NCBI GenBank assembly: GCA_964017185.1
Contig: OZ024884.1
Location: 16,134,548 to 16,198,547 of the forward strand
DNA: 64,000 nt
Direction: 5' to 3'
Source: Rugalucina vietnamica
Taxonomy: Eukaryota > Mollusca > Bivalvia > Lucinida > Lucinidae
Position numbers and translations under genes: made by a program. Shown in pieces: positions 23,230 to 34,141 of this stretch. The notes under the pieces were generated by a model that saw nothing but the letters and a program-made list of their open reading frames with translations, searched no databases and was not told the DNA's origin. Each line of letters begins with the position of its first letter. Position 1 is the stretch's first letter.

Positions 23230-23545
23230 GTCTACGTTATTTATGAACAAACCACGTACGTCGCTTGAACAAACTGATATGGCTCAGACCTCGGCGTATC
23301 GACATTATCATAGATACGCGAGCGATACGCCGCAGATACGTGAATATGTGACAAAGCTATTAATCATTACTTTTACGTGGCGTATTAGGAGTACCTGCTG
23401 CGTTGCATTCTTATACATGGCATTGACGTATGCACGGCGTATCGGAACTGCTGCGGTATGGTACGTACTCGTAAAAATTGTAGCACCTCAGTCTGCCACT
23501 TGTACGAGTTGTGTATCGAAGAATGCGAGCTACGTATACTCTTTA
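23230..23545. repeat. CpG-rich block 2, third patch
   Basis: CGGCGTATCGAC, ATAGATACGCGAGCGATACG, TACGTGGCGTATTAGGAGTA and CACGGCGTATCGG continue the vocabulary of 21.2-22.3 kb. The three patches might be parts of one element of about 2.3 kb surrounding the HTH ORF. Confidence 0.6.
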
Positions 23546-24164
23546 ACTTAGGCGGTTAGCCGGTTAACACGCTTAATTCCGGTTGTTCCCGGGTCGACAT
23601 GGCTCATACTCCACAGACCAGACTTTATTCTCGTTTTCAGTAACCCGGGCATTGAGAATTTTTGCGGTAAACGTAAGTTTTCTCTCATTTCATTGCAACG
23701 CCCCCCTTATGAAGGCTGGCCACAAAACACAACATTACTTTAGGGAGGAAATATGACGCTGTGGCCATGATGTTGGCATAAAAATGAATGTGCCAACGTT
23801 CGGGTGAATGCAGAATTGCTACAGAACGCGGTTCTTGAACGGTCTTTCATGTATAGGGCAGTCTGCGCTGTTATCTTTCTTAATTTCCCCCTATGTAGCC
23901 TCTCCGTAAATAAAATCGATTATGTATGACAAAATACACGTGTTTCTATTTACTTCCGGAATTCCAGAACTTTGCGCATTGAATTCGAGTGTGAAGGCGG
24001 GCAAAAGTATATATTTATCACTGTCACTCATTTAAGTCAAATTTTAATAAGTCTTTAATTGGTTTATCTGTAATGCTTTATGGAAGTTTTCGACAGATCC
24101 TTGTTCGGCGAACGAAGCACTAGAACATTTAAAAAATTATCAAAATTGAAAAAATTAATTGAAA

Positions 24165-24202
24165 ATTTACTGGCACTTTAACCGCTCAGCCACGGGGACC
24201 GC

Positions 24203-24203
<1 letters not shown>
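24165..24203 (-). repeat. SINE S3 head fragment
   Basis: CACTTTAACCGCTCAGCCAC followed by GGGGACC is the inverse of a tRNA-like box A head. It sits directly against the AAT microsatellite. Confidence 0.4.

Positions 24204-24239
<36 letters not shown>
24203..24239. repeat. (AAT)n microsatellite
   Basis: About 12 AAT units, followed at 24799-24840 by the complementary (TTA)n run. Confidence 0.95.
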
Positions 24240-24240
<1 letters not shown>

Positions 24241-24649
24241 TTATTATCATACCTCATATAGATTTCCCATGTTAAACTCCCATAGGCCGGAGGGTGAAAA
24301 TTCTTACTATCACCCTGCGATAATTTCGACTATCACATGCGCATAAAATATGCGCGTACAGTTCGTTTTTCTAAAAGGTTTTATCTCAAAGAAGGTACCT
24401 TCAAAACACATAATTTTAATAGAAGTTTGATAAAATTAAGTAAAATAAACACATAAAATTATTTTGGTAACAGAAAATGGGCTAAATTGACGTTAAAAAT
24501 CGTGAATAGCGATCAGTTGTTGTGATGACGTTACATAAATGCGAAATACAGAAATGGGTTACGCAACGTCGCGCCTAAAATGGTATTACGCATTCAAATA
24601 AAATGACATTTTTTTTTTTTTTTTTTCGATTTTCATCAATTTCGGTATG

Positions 24650-24798
24650 ATAAAATAAATACAACATTGCTGAGAGGGTGATAGTAAGACTTTTCAACTT
24701 TCGAAAATGATTATCGACCTCGGCTTCGCCTCGGTCAATAATCATTTCCTCAGGGTGAAAATTCTTACTATCACCCCCTCAGCAATGTTGTATTTATA

Positions 24799-24803
<5 letters not shown>
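24650..24803. mobile_element. Foldback element, family K copy 2
   Basis: Left arm AAATACAACATTGCTGAGAG and GGTGATAGTAAGA are inverted at the right as TCTTACTATCACC and CTCAGCAATGTTGTATTT. The centre is CCTCGGCTTCGCCTCGGT, like the apex at 8940-8965. A further partial arm (GGGTGAAAATTCTTACTATC) occurs at about 24292-24312. Confidence 0.75.

Positions 24804-24840
<37 letters not shown>
24799..24840. repeat. (TTA)n microsatellite
   Basis: About 14 units, complementary to the AAT run 560 bp to the left. Confidence 0.95.
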
Positions 24841-24841
<1 letters not shown>

Positions 24842-25234
24842 AATTGATTTAATCTCTACATTACGAAATCTCACTCATATAATGTACAAAGGATATTATG
24901 GTGACTGTTTACAAATTTTAGAAATTTACAGGAAGGAATGATTTTTCTTTCCAGTTCATTATACGATACAAACGTATATGCATATGGCACTAGCATGCAG
25001 CTTGAGCCAGAGGTACATGCACATAAGATTTGCTAACTTTGTTAATTTTTTTTTTTTTTTTTTTTTTCAAACTTGTGTTACTTTCATAGTATTATGCTTC
25101 TCTATGGCTTTCATGTTTTTCGAATAAACTTTGAAACGTATATTATATAACTTAAATGTGATGCGGCAGTAAGCTGCTCGAATTATCTATTTCAAACATT
25201 TTAGAGCACGTTCCTCAAAGCTTTCTATTATGAA

Positions 25235-25585
25235 ATGACTGCAGCTGGTGTTGTGCCATGTAGCAGCCCATAAAAGTCTCCCCGTACATCATTCACAGTG
25301 CAGATTATATTTTCTTTCGGTCTATGTGATCAGTAAGAATATTCAAATTATCAAAAAATTACGGTAAAAGCCATCTTCTTTACACTGTTTAAGTAAAGTT
25401 TTGAAATTGCGGTACGTATACTATTCTGGCTATCGTCGCCGCTTTATATAGGGTCACTTATGAGGGTTCATTACCCGAAATTGCGCGAAAGGATCAAGGT
25501 TTTATATTTTATTTGTTATTACTGCATTTGGTGCTGTGCCGTGTGGCGGCCCTAAAAAGTCTCCCAGTACATCATCCATAATCAA
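25235..25585. repeat. Direct repeat pair of about 60 bp
   Basis: The block GTGCCATGTAGCAGCCCATA with AAGTCTCCCCGTACATCATT at 25252-25292 recurs as GTGCCGTGTGGCGGCCCTAA with AAGTCTCCCAGTACATCATC at 25534-25573. The spacing is about 281 bp. Confidence 0.7.
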
Positions 25586-25847
25586 CTAGTCAACGAATCA
25601 TAATGGAAAAACAATTATGACAACCACAAAGACGAATCAAAATAGAGGATTCACAGACCCAATAATCTGTCTGGCGATGGAGAGACCTGGGCGTCAAACA
25701 ATTTATTAAAATCCAGAGCAAAAGAAAACACCAGTTGAACCCCGGCTGGCCAAGCAACAGACATGAAGCTGCGGCGGTTTTGGCGTGCAATTCAAGGAGG
25801 CAGCACAGTTTCCAACCATGATTTGATTAAAAACCAAGCATGCAGAC

Positions 25848-25985
25848 TGCTCACTCGGCTTGCGATATGTTTTCTTGTTATAACTACCTAAATGTCATTT
25901 TGGTTTTTCCCACCCCTCGGTTTGTGGCATGGGAATTTTTTTCTGATTGTGCCAGCCTACGTTTACCTTGTTTTGTTTAAATGTT
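25848..25985 (+). repeat. Family E fragment
   Basis: CTGCTCACTCGGCTTGCGAT, AACTACCTAAATGTC and the TTTTTCTGATTGTGCC block match the right part of family E. Confidence 0.65.
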
Positions 25986-26001
25986 AGTATGTTGCGATGA
26001 A

Positions 26002-26279
26002 CATCAGGAAAACATGTCCATTTAAAGTATACCCACTCAAAGCCCACTTTTATATAGCATGACTGGGGTATGCAGGGGTATACCTATTTTTCTTATTTTT
26101 GCTCCAAAACATAGATTGTGGGTACTCGTTAGAACCGCCTCGCCGAGGCGGTTCTAACGTGTACCCACAATCTATGTTTTGAGCAAAAATAAGAAAAATA
26201 TCAAAACTTTTCAGCTGAAAATTTTCAATTTTTAAAGCTCAAAAAATCTCTATATATTGCATGGGCAAGTTTTGTAATG
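26002..26279 (+). mobile_element. Hairpin MITE, family A copy 3
   Basis: Ends CATCAGGAAAACATGTCCAT and GCATGGGCAAGTTTTGTAATG. The core (about 26103-26185) is an almost perfect palindrome around GAACCGCCTCGCCGAGGCGG. This is the best preserved stem of the family here. Confidence 0.92.
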
Positions 26280-26539
26280 AAAGTGTAATTAAGCTAATAT
26301 ATCACATTGCATGAAACGTTATAAACTTGCATAAACAGTTTAAGCTACAAAATATACAATTTCAGTCGTAATAATGACAAGATGAAAAATTTTGCGATTA
26401 TTTATGTCTTGGATAATGAAGCTCAAGATGCTTACATTACATGGAATAGCTATCTAGAAAACCTCCTCGCGTTATACGAAAACCTCATATATGAAGTAAT
26501 AAAAAGCGTTTGCTTCGTGTCCAAGGCAGTTACGGTCAT

Positions 26540-26604
<65 letters not shown>
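26540..26604. repeat. Poly-T then (GT)n
   Basis: About 39 T residues followed directly by 13 GT units. Confidence 0.95.
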
Positions 26605-26653
26605 CATTTGCTGCATGTTGTTACATTGTAGTCGTTTTGTGATATAATCATAC

Positions 26654-27060
26654 ATTGCGCTTTAAACCTGTCCGTAAACAAATCGTATTTCTTTCCCTCA
26701 TTGAGTCTTGGCTCTGATCATCAGGAAAACATGTCCGTGAAATGTATACCCCCGTAGACCTCACTTTTATATATATTAAAACTGGGGTATACAGGGGTGT
26801 ACCTATTTTCTTATTTTTGGCCCAGTACATAGATTGCGGGTACTCGTTAGAACCGCTTTGGCGAGACGGTTCTCACAAGTACCCACAATCTATGTTTTGA
26901 GCAAATATATTAAAATATCAGTTTCTTCTGATAAAATTTTCTTAAAGCTGAAAAAAATAATTATGTATATTGCATGGTCACGTTTTCATAATGCATTGCG
27001 CTTTAAACATATCCGTATGCGAATCATATTTCTTTTCCGCCTTGAGTCTGGGTTCGGAGA
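26654..27060. repeat. 65-bp direct repeats flanking a MITE
   Basis: CATTGCGCTTTAAACCTGTC ... TTGAGTCTTGG at 26654-26716 recurs as CATTGCGCTTTAAACATATC ... TTGAGTCTGGG at 26994-27056, one on each side of the family A element at 26719-26993. Confidence 0.8.
26719..26993 (+). mobile_element. Hairpin MITE, family A copy 4
   Basis: Begins CATCAGGAAAACATGTCCGT and ends CACGTTTTCATAATG. The core stem ACATAGATTGCGGGTACTCG is followed by the inverse ending ACCCACAATCTATGT. It lies exactly between two 65-bp direct repeats. Confidence 0.9.
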
Positions 27061-27190
27061 TAAGTTCTAATTTTACTGAGATTCTATACTTAGAGAAAAA
27101 AGTTTAGTTTGTAACTTCGTGTAGCCCCCCGCCTCCCCCCACAGTTATTGGCCTTTTATCGCAATTTAATATCATTTTTTGCAAATATCC

Positions 27191-27345
27191 CATTACGAAA
27201 ACATCCCCGGGCAATATACAGATTTTTTTCTTAAGCTGTAAAAATTGAAATTGATCAAAAGAAAATTTTGACATTTTTTCTTATTTTGCCGTCAAAACAT
27301 AGTATTACTAGTAATTTAAATACTCCTAATGGGATTTAACATGCG
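27191..27345 (-). mobile_element. Family A fragment (copy 5)
   Basis: CATTACGAAAACATCCCCGG, ATATACAGA, AAGCTGTAAAAATTGAAATT and GTCAAAACATAGTATTA match the right half of family A reversed. The core palindrome is gone. Confidence 0.65.
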
Positions 27346-27373
27346 TTTTCACTTACTTAACTTTTGTCTCTGA

Positions 27374-28662
27374 GCATACGAAAAGTTGTCAATGAAATAT
27401 ACAGATTTTTTTTTCAGTAACAAAAATGAAATTTCAGCGGAAAAAAGTTAATATTTCCATATTTTTGTTCAAAACATTATTGGAAGTTCACGTTAGAACC
27501 GCCTCGCCGACGCGGTTCTAACGAGAACCCACAATCAATGTTTTGGATCAAACATAAGAAACTAGAAGGACCAGTGGTCCTGTAAACGCTCACCTGTGAT
27601 CTGAGATATATACCAATAAATTTGTTAGACTATAATGGTCATTTAAATTTATATAGCCCCAGGACAGGGTCAGAATAACCCTTGGGATCAATTTCTTTTT
27701 CAGTATTCTGTCCATTTACCCATTTCCTCAAGGTTTTTCCCTTCAATGACATTTGAACAGTTTTCTGTGTGACCTATGTTGACCTTGCTGTAAAATCCGT
27801 CAATGTCATCACATGTTTATGATTTATACACACATTATAATAGTGCTCTATTCTTCATAAAAACTTGTCAAGGTTTGTTACAGGTTCAGCAGTTCCTGAG
27901 AAGGAGAATTTTGAAGGCTGTTTTACCATATAAGTGCATGGCAGCCATCTTGGTCATTTGACCTTGATTGTACACATTGGTTCCCCCTTCCTATAAATGC
28001 TTCATATCAAATTAGACTTTGATTGGCCGAGCAGTTTCAGAGAAGAAGATCTTTGAATATTATTGTAATATACATGCATATTGCCCCGGGATAAAGGAAG
28101 ACCAGCCCCTGGGGTCCAATTATTCTTAAGAATCATTAACCTTCAGTCCATTTGCCCATTTCATTCAAGTTTTCTCCTTCAAATGACATTTTGACAATTT
28201 CTCCCCTAGCTATGTTGACCTTGCCGTAAAATAGGTCAAGCTTATCCCAGGGTCATGATTTATATAAACTTTATAGAGCTCCTTTCCCTGATGCTTCATG
28301 CCAAGTTTCAAAATCATAGGCCTTCTGGTTCTGGAGAAGGTTGTAAAATATTTTGCTATTTATAGCCATGGCAGCCATCTTGGTCATGTGACCTCGACCA
28401 TTTATATTCGCTTTTGTTCCTCCTTCCTAAGAATGTTTCACATGAAGCTTGTGTTTGATTGGCCCAGAGGTTTCAGGGGAGAAGATCTTTAAAATTGTGG
28501 ACGACGACGACAGATGACGGACGGACACCGGAGCATGGCCATCATATAAGCCCATCTTCGGCTCAGGTGAGCTAAAAATAGATATACCCCTGTAAAACCC
28601 AGTTTCACTATAAAAAGGTGGGGTTAAAAGGGCTATTCAATAAATGGACATGTTTCTGGATT
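27374..28662 (-). mobile_element. Family A copy 6, interrupted by element B
   Basis: The left part (27374-27561) holds the palindromic core GAACCGCCTCGCCGACGCGG and ends in CATAAGAAA. The right part (28574-28662) resumes with AAAAATAGATATACCCCTGT and ends in ATGGACATGTTTCTGGAT. Together they give the normal family A order, so B was inserted into an existing A copy, inside its A-run. Confidence 0.85.
27562..28573 (-). mobile_element. Helentron-like non-autonomous element, family B copy 1
   Basis: On the minus strand it begins AGCTCACCTGAGCCGAAG and ends CAGGTGAGCG, TTTACAGGACCACTGGTCCT, then TCTAG. Thus a subterminal inverted repeat (AGCTCACCTGAG/CTCAGGTGAGC type) and a terminal hairpin (AGGACCACTGGTCCT) are present. 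Inside are repeated blocks with CAAGATGGC, GACCTTGACC and TCTTCTCC. The insertion site on this strand is T|T. These are the published features of Helentron-associated elements; no Rep/helicase is present. Class assignment is an inference. Confidence 0.7.
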
Positions 28663-28710
28663 AAATATCATCTTTGTTTGTCAATTGCTGTGTCTTTAAT
28701 GCTGAAATAG

Positions 28711-28926
28711 TATCAGGAAACATGCCCGTAAAATATTTACCTCCTTAAACCCCGATTTTATATAGAAAAAATGGGGTTTCAGGGGTATACCTATTGTTCT
28801 TATTTTTGATCTAAAACATAAAGTGCGGGTACTCGTTAGAACCGCCTCGCACCGTACCCACAATCAATGATTTGAGCAAACATGCTGAAAATTTTTCTAT
28901 TTATTGCATGGGCAAGTTTTCGTACC
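28711..28926 (+). mobile_element. Hairpin MITE, family A copy 7
   Basis: TATCAGGAAACATGCCCGTA at the left and TTGCATGGGCAAGTTTTCGT at the right. The right arm of the core is shortened (GAACCGCCTCGCACCGTACC). Confidence 0.85.
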
Positions 28927-29249
28927 ATATTATATCCTAACGACAAGGTGTAATTCATTACACGGACATTTTAGATGATTTCATCTGACAACCTTCAACA
29001 CAGATGATCACAGATCTGAGAGGATTATTGTATCACAAAATTGTCTCAGACCAGCTCACAATAGGACAACTAATCAACAATATAGCATCTGACATTTTCT
29101 CTGCAATAAGATGTTTTATCAAAGTCAATTTCGTAGACAGATCTATGGCCTAGATTTTAGCACGGTTTATTTTATTGTTATATACATGGATGAGGTATGT
29201 GTATGAATTACGGTCAATCATTATAAAAGAAAGTGCATTTGGTGAATAA

Positions 29250-29850
29250 GGTTTTAACGTCCTACCAAGAGCTAAGGTCATTCGGAGACGGGACCACTGT
29301 TTATTGTATCTGTAAGTCCTCGTTTTTAATCATCTGGGTGGTTATCATAGCTTGTTTGTTTTTCATTGATGAATCATTGACTAGATAGATGTTCACCTCA
29401 AGGACCTACCAACTACATGTAGACTATATAATTAAATGTTGTGAACCTTTGCAGAAACTGGGAGTGAGGCTAGGCGCCTTTAGACCTTATTTAAGCCCCC
29501 CACCCCACCCCCACCCCCAGTAATTTTATATTACTGATCGTTTCAAGGCAATACTTCTGTAGCAGTTCTTACTGTTTGATGTTTTTATGTTTTTGCGTTG
29601 AATTTTTATGCTGTTTTCACATTTTAGATATGTTTCGGTAGCTGAGTGGCCGCCTAAGGGAACATAGCTACTAACTCGTCTTACGATACATTTTAGTATA
29701 AGTACTTAGTTGTTAATTTAGTTGTTTCTAAACTCTGTTTTTGGAGTGGGAATTTCTTTCTGATTGCACCATTTCCTGCTCATTGCCTACTTTTACCTTT
29801 TAAAGGTCTCATCCGACGGACTGGAGAAGCCTGTGATCGAACAGAAGAAA
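29250..29850 (-). repeat. SINE S2 copy split by family E
   Basis: The left piece (29250-29297) reads TTTTAACGTCCTACCAAGAG ... GGAGACGGGACC. The right piece (about 29812-29850) reads CTCATCCGACGGACTGGAGA then TGATCGAAC. In the intact S2 copy at 12535-12712 these parts are only about a dozen bases apart. Confidence 0.7.
29298..29811 (+). mobile_element. Family E copy 1 (unassigned, about 510 bp)
   Basis: Shares with 36703-37140 and 49795-50285 the ordered blocks TGAATCATTGACTAG, CACCTCAAGGACC, AAATGTTGTGAACC, GGTAGCTGAGTGGCCG, GGCTTACGATA and TTGGAGTGGGAATTTCTTTC. No ORF, terminal inverted repeat or tail is recognised. Its insertion into SINE S2 shows mobility. Confidence 0.7.
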
Positions 29851-30012
29851 GTACAAGTTTACTCAAAATGTTGCATTTTTATTATACGGAAGGCATAATG
29901 TTTCTATAGAAAAGTTGGTATTCGGCCTTATGCCTATGACCGAAAACGTATGATTATCTATTACCAGATTTCGAATTGACTGCGAGTGAAATAATGGTGA
30001 GGCGATTGATAT

Positions 30013-30250
30013 TTGAGCCGCGTCATGAGAAAACCGGATTTTTGTCTGTGTGAAAAAAATACGCAGATCAGCTGTGCAGTAATTGCACAGCTGATCAGCG
30101 CCTTTGTTTTCGTTACTTGGATAGTACAATTCCTCTTCTGCCTCTACCCAAAATTTCACAATTCTAACTTTCTCCTAAGATTGTACAGGTCGGTTTGTGT
30201 CAGACCTGGTCGGAAACCCCGAAGACCGATTTTTTTCGCGTCGCAGCTCA
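30013..30250 (+). mobile_element. Hairpin MITE, family C copy 1
   Basis: The ends TGAGCCGCGTCATGAGAAAA and TCGCGTCGCAGCTCA are inverted. The stem is ATCAGCTGTGCAG - TAAT - TGCACAGCTGAT, followed by GCGCCTTTGTTTTCG. The body has GATAGTACAATTCCTC and GTTTGTGTCAGACCTGGTCG. Confidence 0.9.
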
Positions 30251-30659
30251 TTTGTGGATTTTTTAAGCATGTGTCTAACATTCCTGGTTTGGCCAGTGTC
30301 GTCGGCAATTCTTTTCTGATAAATCGGGTTTATTTTTGGTGATTTTGTTCTCTTTTATTCTCATATCATGCAAAGGTGCACGCTTTAGGCATATTTTTCA
30401 AATCATAATCCCATAGCGCCAGTCAGTCTAATATATCACACATTGTCGACAAAATCGTCTTCTGAACATTTCATGAAATGCCAAATTCTGTGTCATGGGA
30501 TCACCATCATGATGTGTTAATCGATTCAAAAGAGCAAATTGTCCCAAAATACCACGATTTAAGTGGGCCTATAGGATAATACTTCGCGTGAAATTAAATA
30601 AGAGAATGTTTCAAAAACACAGTGCATATTAAAATAAACAACGCCCTCTAGGTTGATCA

Positions 30660-30722
30660 GTCGTGTGTGCGTGCGTGCGTGCGTGCGTGCGTGCGCGCGC
30701 CTGTGTGTGTGTGTGTGTGGGT
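30660..30722. repeat. (GTGC)n/(GT)n microsatellite
   Basis: A run of GTGC units grades into GC and then GT repeats. Confidence 0.95.
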
Positions 30723-31060
30723 GGGTGAGTAGCTGTGTGTGGGGGGTGTTTTCACATTTGAAGCCAATTCTAGATGGTATTTTTCTGCTCATAATATCTG
30801 GTTTAAAAGGCTTGTAGTTCAAACAGCTTAAATTAATGAATTAGTAACAGAGATATAATCATTTTAAGCAATGATTTTATTTGATGTGCAATCTTATTCA
30901 ACTCAAGAGTCTTATATAGGAAGTGACACATTGTCACATTAAGGCTTTCTAATAATCAGCATAAATCTTTTCTCGTACATTTCTGTTCCAGCTAAGTGAT
31001 TCTGACATGTTAAGATTCTGTGCAAATACAATTTTATTGAATAAAATATATATCAAAATT

Positions 31061-31299
31061 TGAGCTGCCGCATAGGAAAACCAAGAATCTGCGTAGGCGA
31101 AAGCAAAGGCGCAGATCAGCTTCGCAGTAGTAACTGCGAAGCTGACCAGCGCCTTTGTTTTCGCTACACGGATAGTACAATTCCTCTACTTTCTAATTCC
31201 AGAATTTCAAGCCTCTAACCATCTTCTGTGACTCTACAGCCTGGTTTGTGTCGGACCTGGTCGGTACCCAAATTGTTGGTTTTCTCACACACAGGCTCA
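31061..31299 (+). mobile_element. Hairpin MITE, family C copy 2
   Basis: TGAGCTGCCGCATAGGAAAA at the left, TTTTCTCACACACAGGCTCA at the right. The stem is the GCTTCGCAG/CTGCGAAGC type with loop TAGTAA. Confidence 0.9.
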
Positions 31300-32029
31300 T
31301 TTGATAAAATGCAAATGGGTGCAGTGACATACACGATTACAAAATGTACATCTCAACAGAATAAGTAGCTAGTATGGATGTCTGTACTTTGAAAGAAGAA
31401 ACGTTCTTGTTTAAATGAGCTACTATTACACAAATGACGTCCAATAATAAACAAATGTAGAATTCCATTTCATTCTCACACCGTATTAGCGGCAATCGAG
31501 AACAACCAATTTGATAACAAAAAGAGTTCTAGATTGACATTAAAATGCGTTTCGGACTGTAAATTGGGCGTTCTCGATTGCCAACCAAATCTGAAACGCC
31601 TTTTTTAGCAGTCGGGAACGCAGTTTTGTATAAAATCATACGTTCCACATTGCCACTAATACAGTGTGATTCTGTTCTTATAACGCGATATATAAGTAAA
31701 ACTATATTCGAGAAGGTGTGTCACACAGAAAAACAAACACGCATATAAGTGAAAACACCTACGGGCTTAGTCACCAGTATTCCATTAAATGCAAGTTTTA
31801 TTAACAAACAGAGCGTCCAGCCATTAAGTATGACTGCTCACTTTGTGACACTGATACTTTTTTTTAAAGTTTCAGATTTGTGGCTGGAAAGCGAACTGGT
31901 ACTCTCTCGGTTGCAAGGCAATGACGCATTCCCTAGACCGTCGCGACTGGTGTGACTCGCTGTGCAATGAAATACTGACTTGAATATATAGCGTAGAGAA
32001 CTGGAATTATCATATGGCTAATATATATT

Positions 32030-32185
32030 CTTATCACATAGACCATACTGTGTCTGGATATTCCGAGAAAATACGATGTCAATCAAAAGTCATGGTGACC
32101 TCAAATTAACTGAAGATTTTTTTCGCCATTTCGAAGCAAAAGATACAGAAAACAGTAGTTTATTGATATTCGATGATCAAACGAA
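32030..32185 (+). repeat. Dispersed repeat I, copy 2
   Basis: Matches the reverse complement of about 10000-10150. It shares TATTCCGAGAAAATA, TGTCAATCA and TTGATATTCGATG. The open frame over it has no recognised function. Confidence 0.6.
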
Positions 32186-32435
32186 TACATTTGTGATAAG
32201 GTCATCCATCACACGGGACACCAAATTGCAAGTTCTGCTTGCAAGTGTGTCAAATGAGTTCTCTAGGGGTAGTCCTAGTTACGCCCCACATACTGAATAA
32301 TCCTGGTCTTAAAATTTTATAGGGGCTGTATGAACGAAACAAACTTCAATGGGACTTAACAAAAACACAAAAGAAACAAATTTATCTACAACAAGAGCTA
32401 CGCTTAATTAGCAACACGAAAATGAATTTGATGGT

Positions 32436-32678
32436 ATAGGCCGCGACGTGAGAAAACCGGTCTTCAGTCTTCGGGCTTTCTGACCAGGCCTGACATAAAC
32501 CGGTCTGTACAGTCACAGAAAAGTGCTAGATGCTTGAAATTTTAATTTTAGGTAGAAAAAATTGTTCTATCCGTTTAGCGAAATTAAAAACGCTTATCAG
32601 CTGTACAGTAACTGCACAGCTGATTTGCAGTTTTGTTTTCGCATATGCAAAAATCCAATTTTCTCACGACGCGGCTAA
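32436..32678 (-). mobile_element. Hairpin MITE, family C copy 3
   Basis: Reverse-oriented copy. GGCCGCGACGTGAGAAAACC and TTTTCTCACGACGCGGCTAA are the ends. The stem is CAGCTGTACAG/CTGCACAGCTG, with one unpaired change. Confidence 0.88.
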
Positions 32679-33418
32679 TCTATGAGAAGTTCAAAGGAAG
32701 AGGACATATAATTATTATAACAGACTTGCGGAGTTGAAACACTTTAATTTCGTTCGTGCTTTACGACGGTCCTACTCACATCCATTTCAACACACACATT
32801 ATCAGGGTATCAAATACTTGGAGACTTAAGGGATTGGTTCTTTGACTATTTAGTTCCGGACAAGTCTTGATCTAGCCTATAGATCCACTTTTGAAAGTTC
32901 AAGCCCATTGGGACCGTGAGAAATAGGCGGATTGCTTGTGCCCCTTGACAAAGCTTACAAACTACTGACTTGCCTTATGATTACTGGGAAATTGTAACAC
33001 AAATGGCCTAGCCTGCCCAGGAAAAGTGTTTCAAGTCACTCCATCAATTCATAGATGTTGACCGGGACGTTAAGCCACAAATCAAACAAACAAAACCAAC
33101 AATAATGTTTTGTGAAGAATGGACTGCTGTACCCCTGCTCTGAACCACAGGATTAGACATTGTATTATTTGGATTTTCTATGCAAGTCCGTTAGTGGAAG
33201 CGAAATGTGCTCGAGCCAATTCCTTAGAAACTATTAGTGGATGCCGTTTATTACTATTTTATCAATAAATGCCTCGGTAATTGGGATTTTAAATGAGACT
33301 ATTTTGTCTTAAGAAGCTACAATAATTGGGTCAGATGATGAAAGTGTGTATAGTTCATTGGTTATTCCGAAATGTACAGCTGGTAAAAAAATCTGACCAC
33401 ACAATGAAAAAAACACCA

Positions 33419-33600
33419 ATTTAACCCATAAATGACGATCATTTGGGCGAGTCCATGATTTTAATTTTTATACCATTTTTCGAGGAATTTCCTCTAAGCA
33501 AACAGAATAGCCCCAGATGGGGCGCCGCGTTCTGCGGCGTCTCATCTGGGGCTCTACTGTTTGCCTATGTTCCGTAAAAATATGTCAGGCTTATATGATT
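33419..33600 (+). mobile_element. piggyBac-like MITE, family D copy 2
   Basis: TTTAACCCATAAATGACG at the left. The hairpin AGCCCCAGATGGGGCGCCGC / GCGGCGTCTCATCTGGGGCT is well paired. It ends TCAGGCTTATATGATTT. Part of the left body is deleted relative to copy 1. Confidence 0.8.
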
Positions 33601-33710
33601 TCTAGCTATGTATTAAGTGAAACTGGCATTATGGGAATTATAATACCAGGTATTTTACGCTGTCATATAGCACGTACGTGATCATTTATCAATGTACCAA
33701 CAGCGAAATA

Positions 33711-33746
33711 TTATCAGGGAAACATGTCCGTAAAGTAAAAAAAAAT

Positions 33747-33782
<36 letters not shown>

Positions 33783-34008
33783 TAAATTAATAAATAAATA
33801 AAATAAAAAAAAAAAACCTTACACTCCACTTCTATGTACAAGGGTACACATATTTTCGTAATTTTTGTCCTGGGCGGTTCTATTGTGTTCGCGCTATTTA
33901 TGTATAATTGTGCGACAGTATTAAAATTTCAAAAATACTCGAATGGAATTTTCAATTTTTACGGCTGAAAAAAATCTCTGTATATTTTATGGGCATGTTT
34001 TAGTGATG
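33711..34008 (+). mobile_element. Family A copy 8 with internal (AAAT)n
   Basis: Ends TTATCAGGGAAACATGTCCG and ATGGGCATGTTTTAGTGATG. The microsatellite (33738-33815) has expanded inside it and the palindromic core is largely lost, though GGGCGGTTCTA remains. Confidence 0.75.
33738..33815. repeat. (AAAT)n microsatellite
   Basis: AAAT/AAATA units with A-rich interruptions, inside a family A element. Confidence 0.92.
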
Positions 34009-34090
34009 AATCCTGCGTCCAACAAACCAATAATATAGGTAGTGAGTTTCTTTGTTTCAAAAGAAGCAATAATAATAATAATAATAATCA

Positions 34091-34141
<51 letters not shown>

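Noticed and set aside
30559-30822. Protein with HTHTHR repeats
   Set aside because: It is a translation of the GTGC/GT microsatellite.
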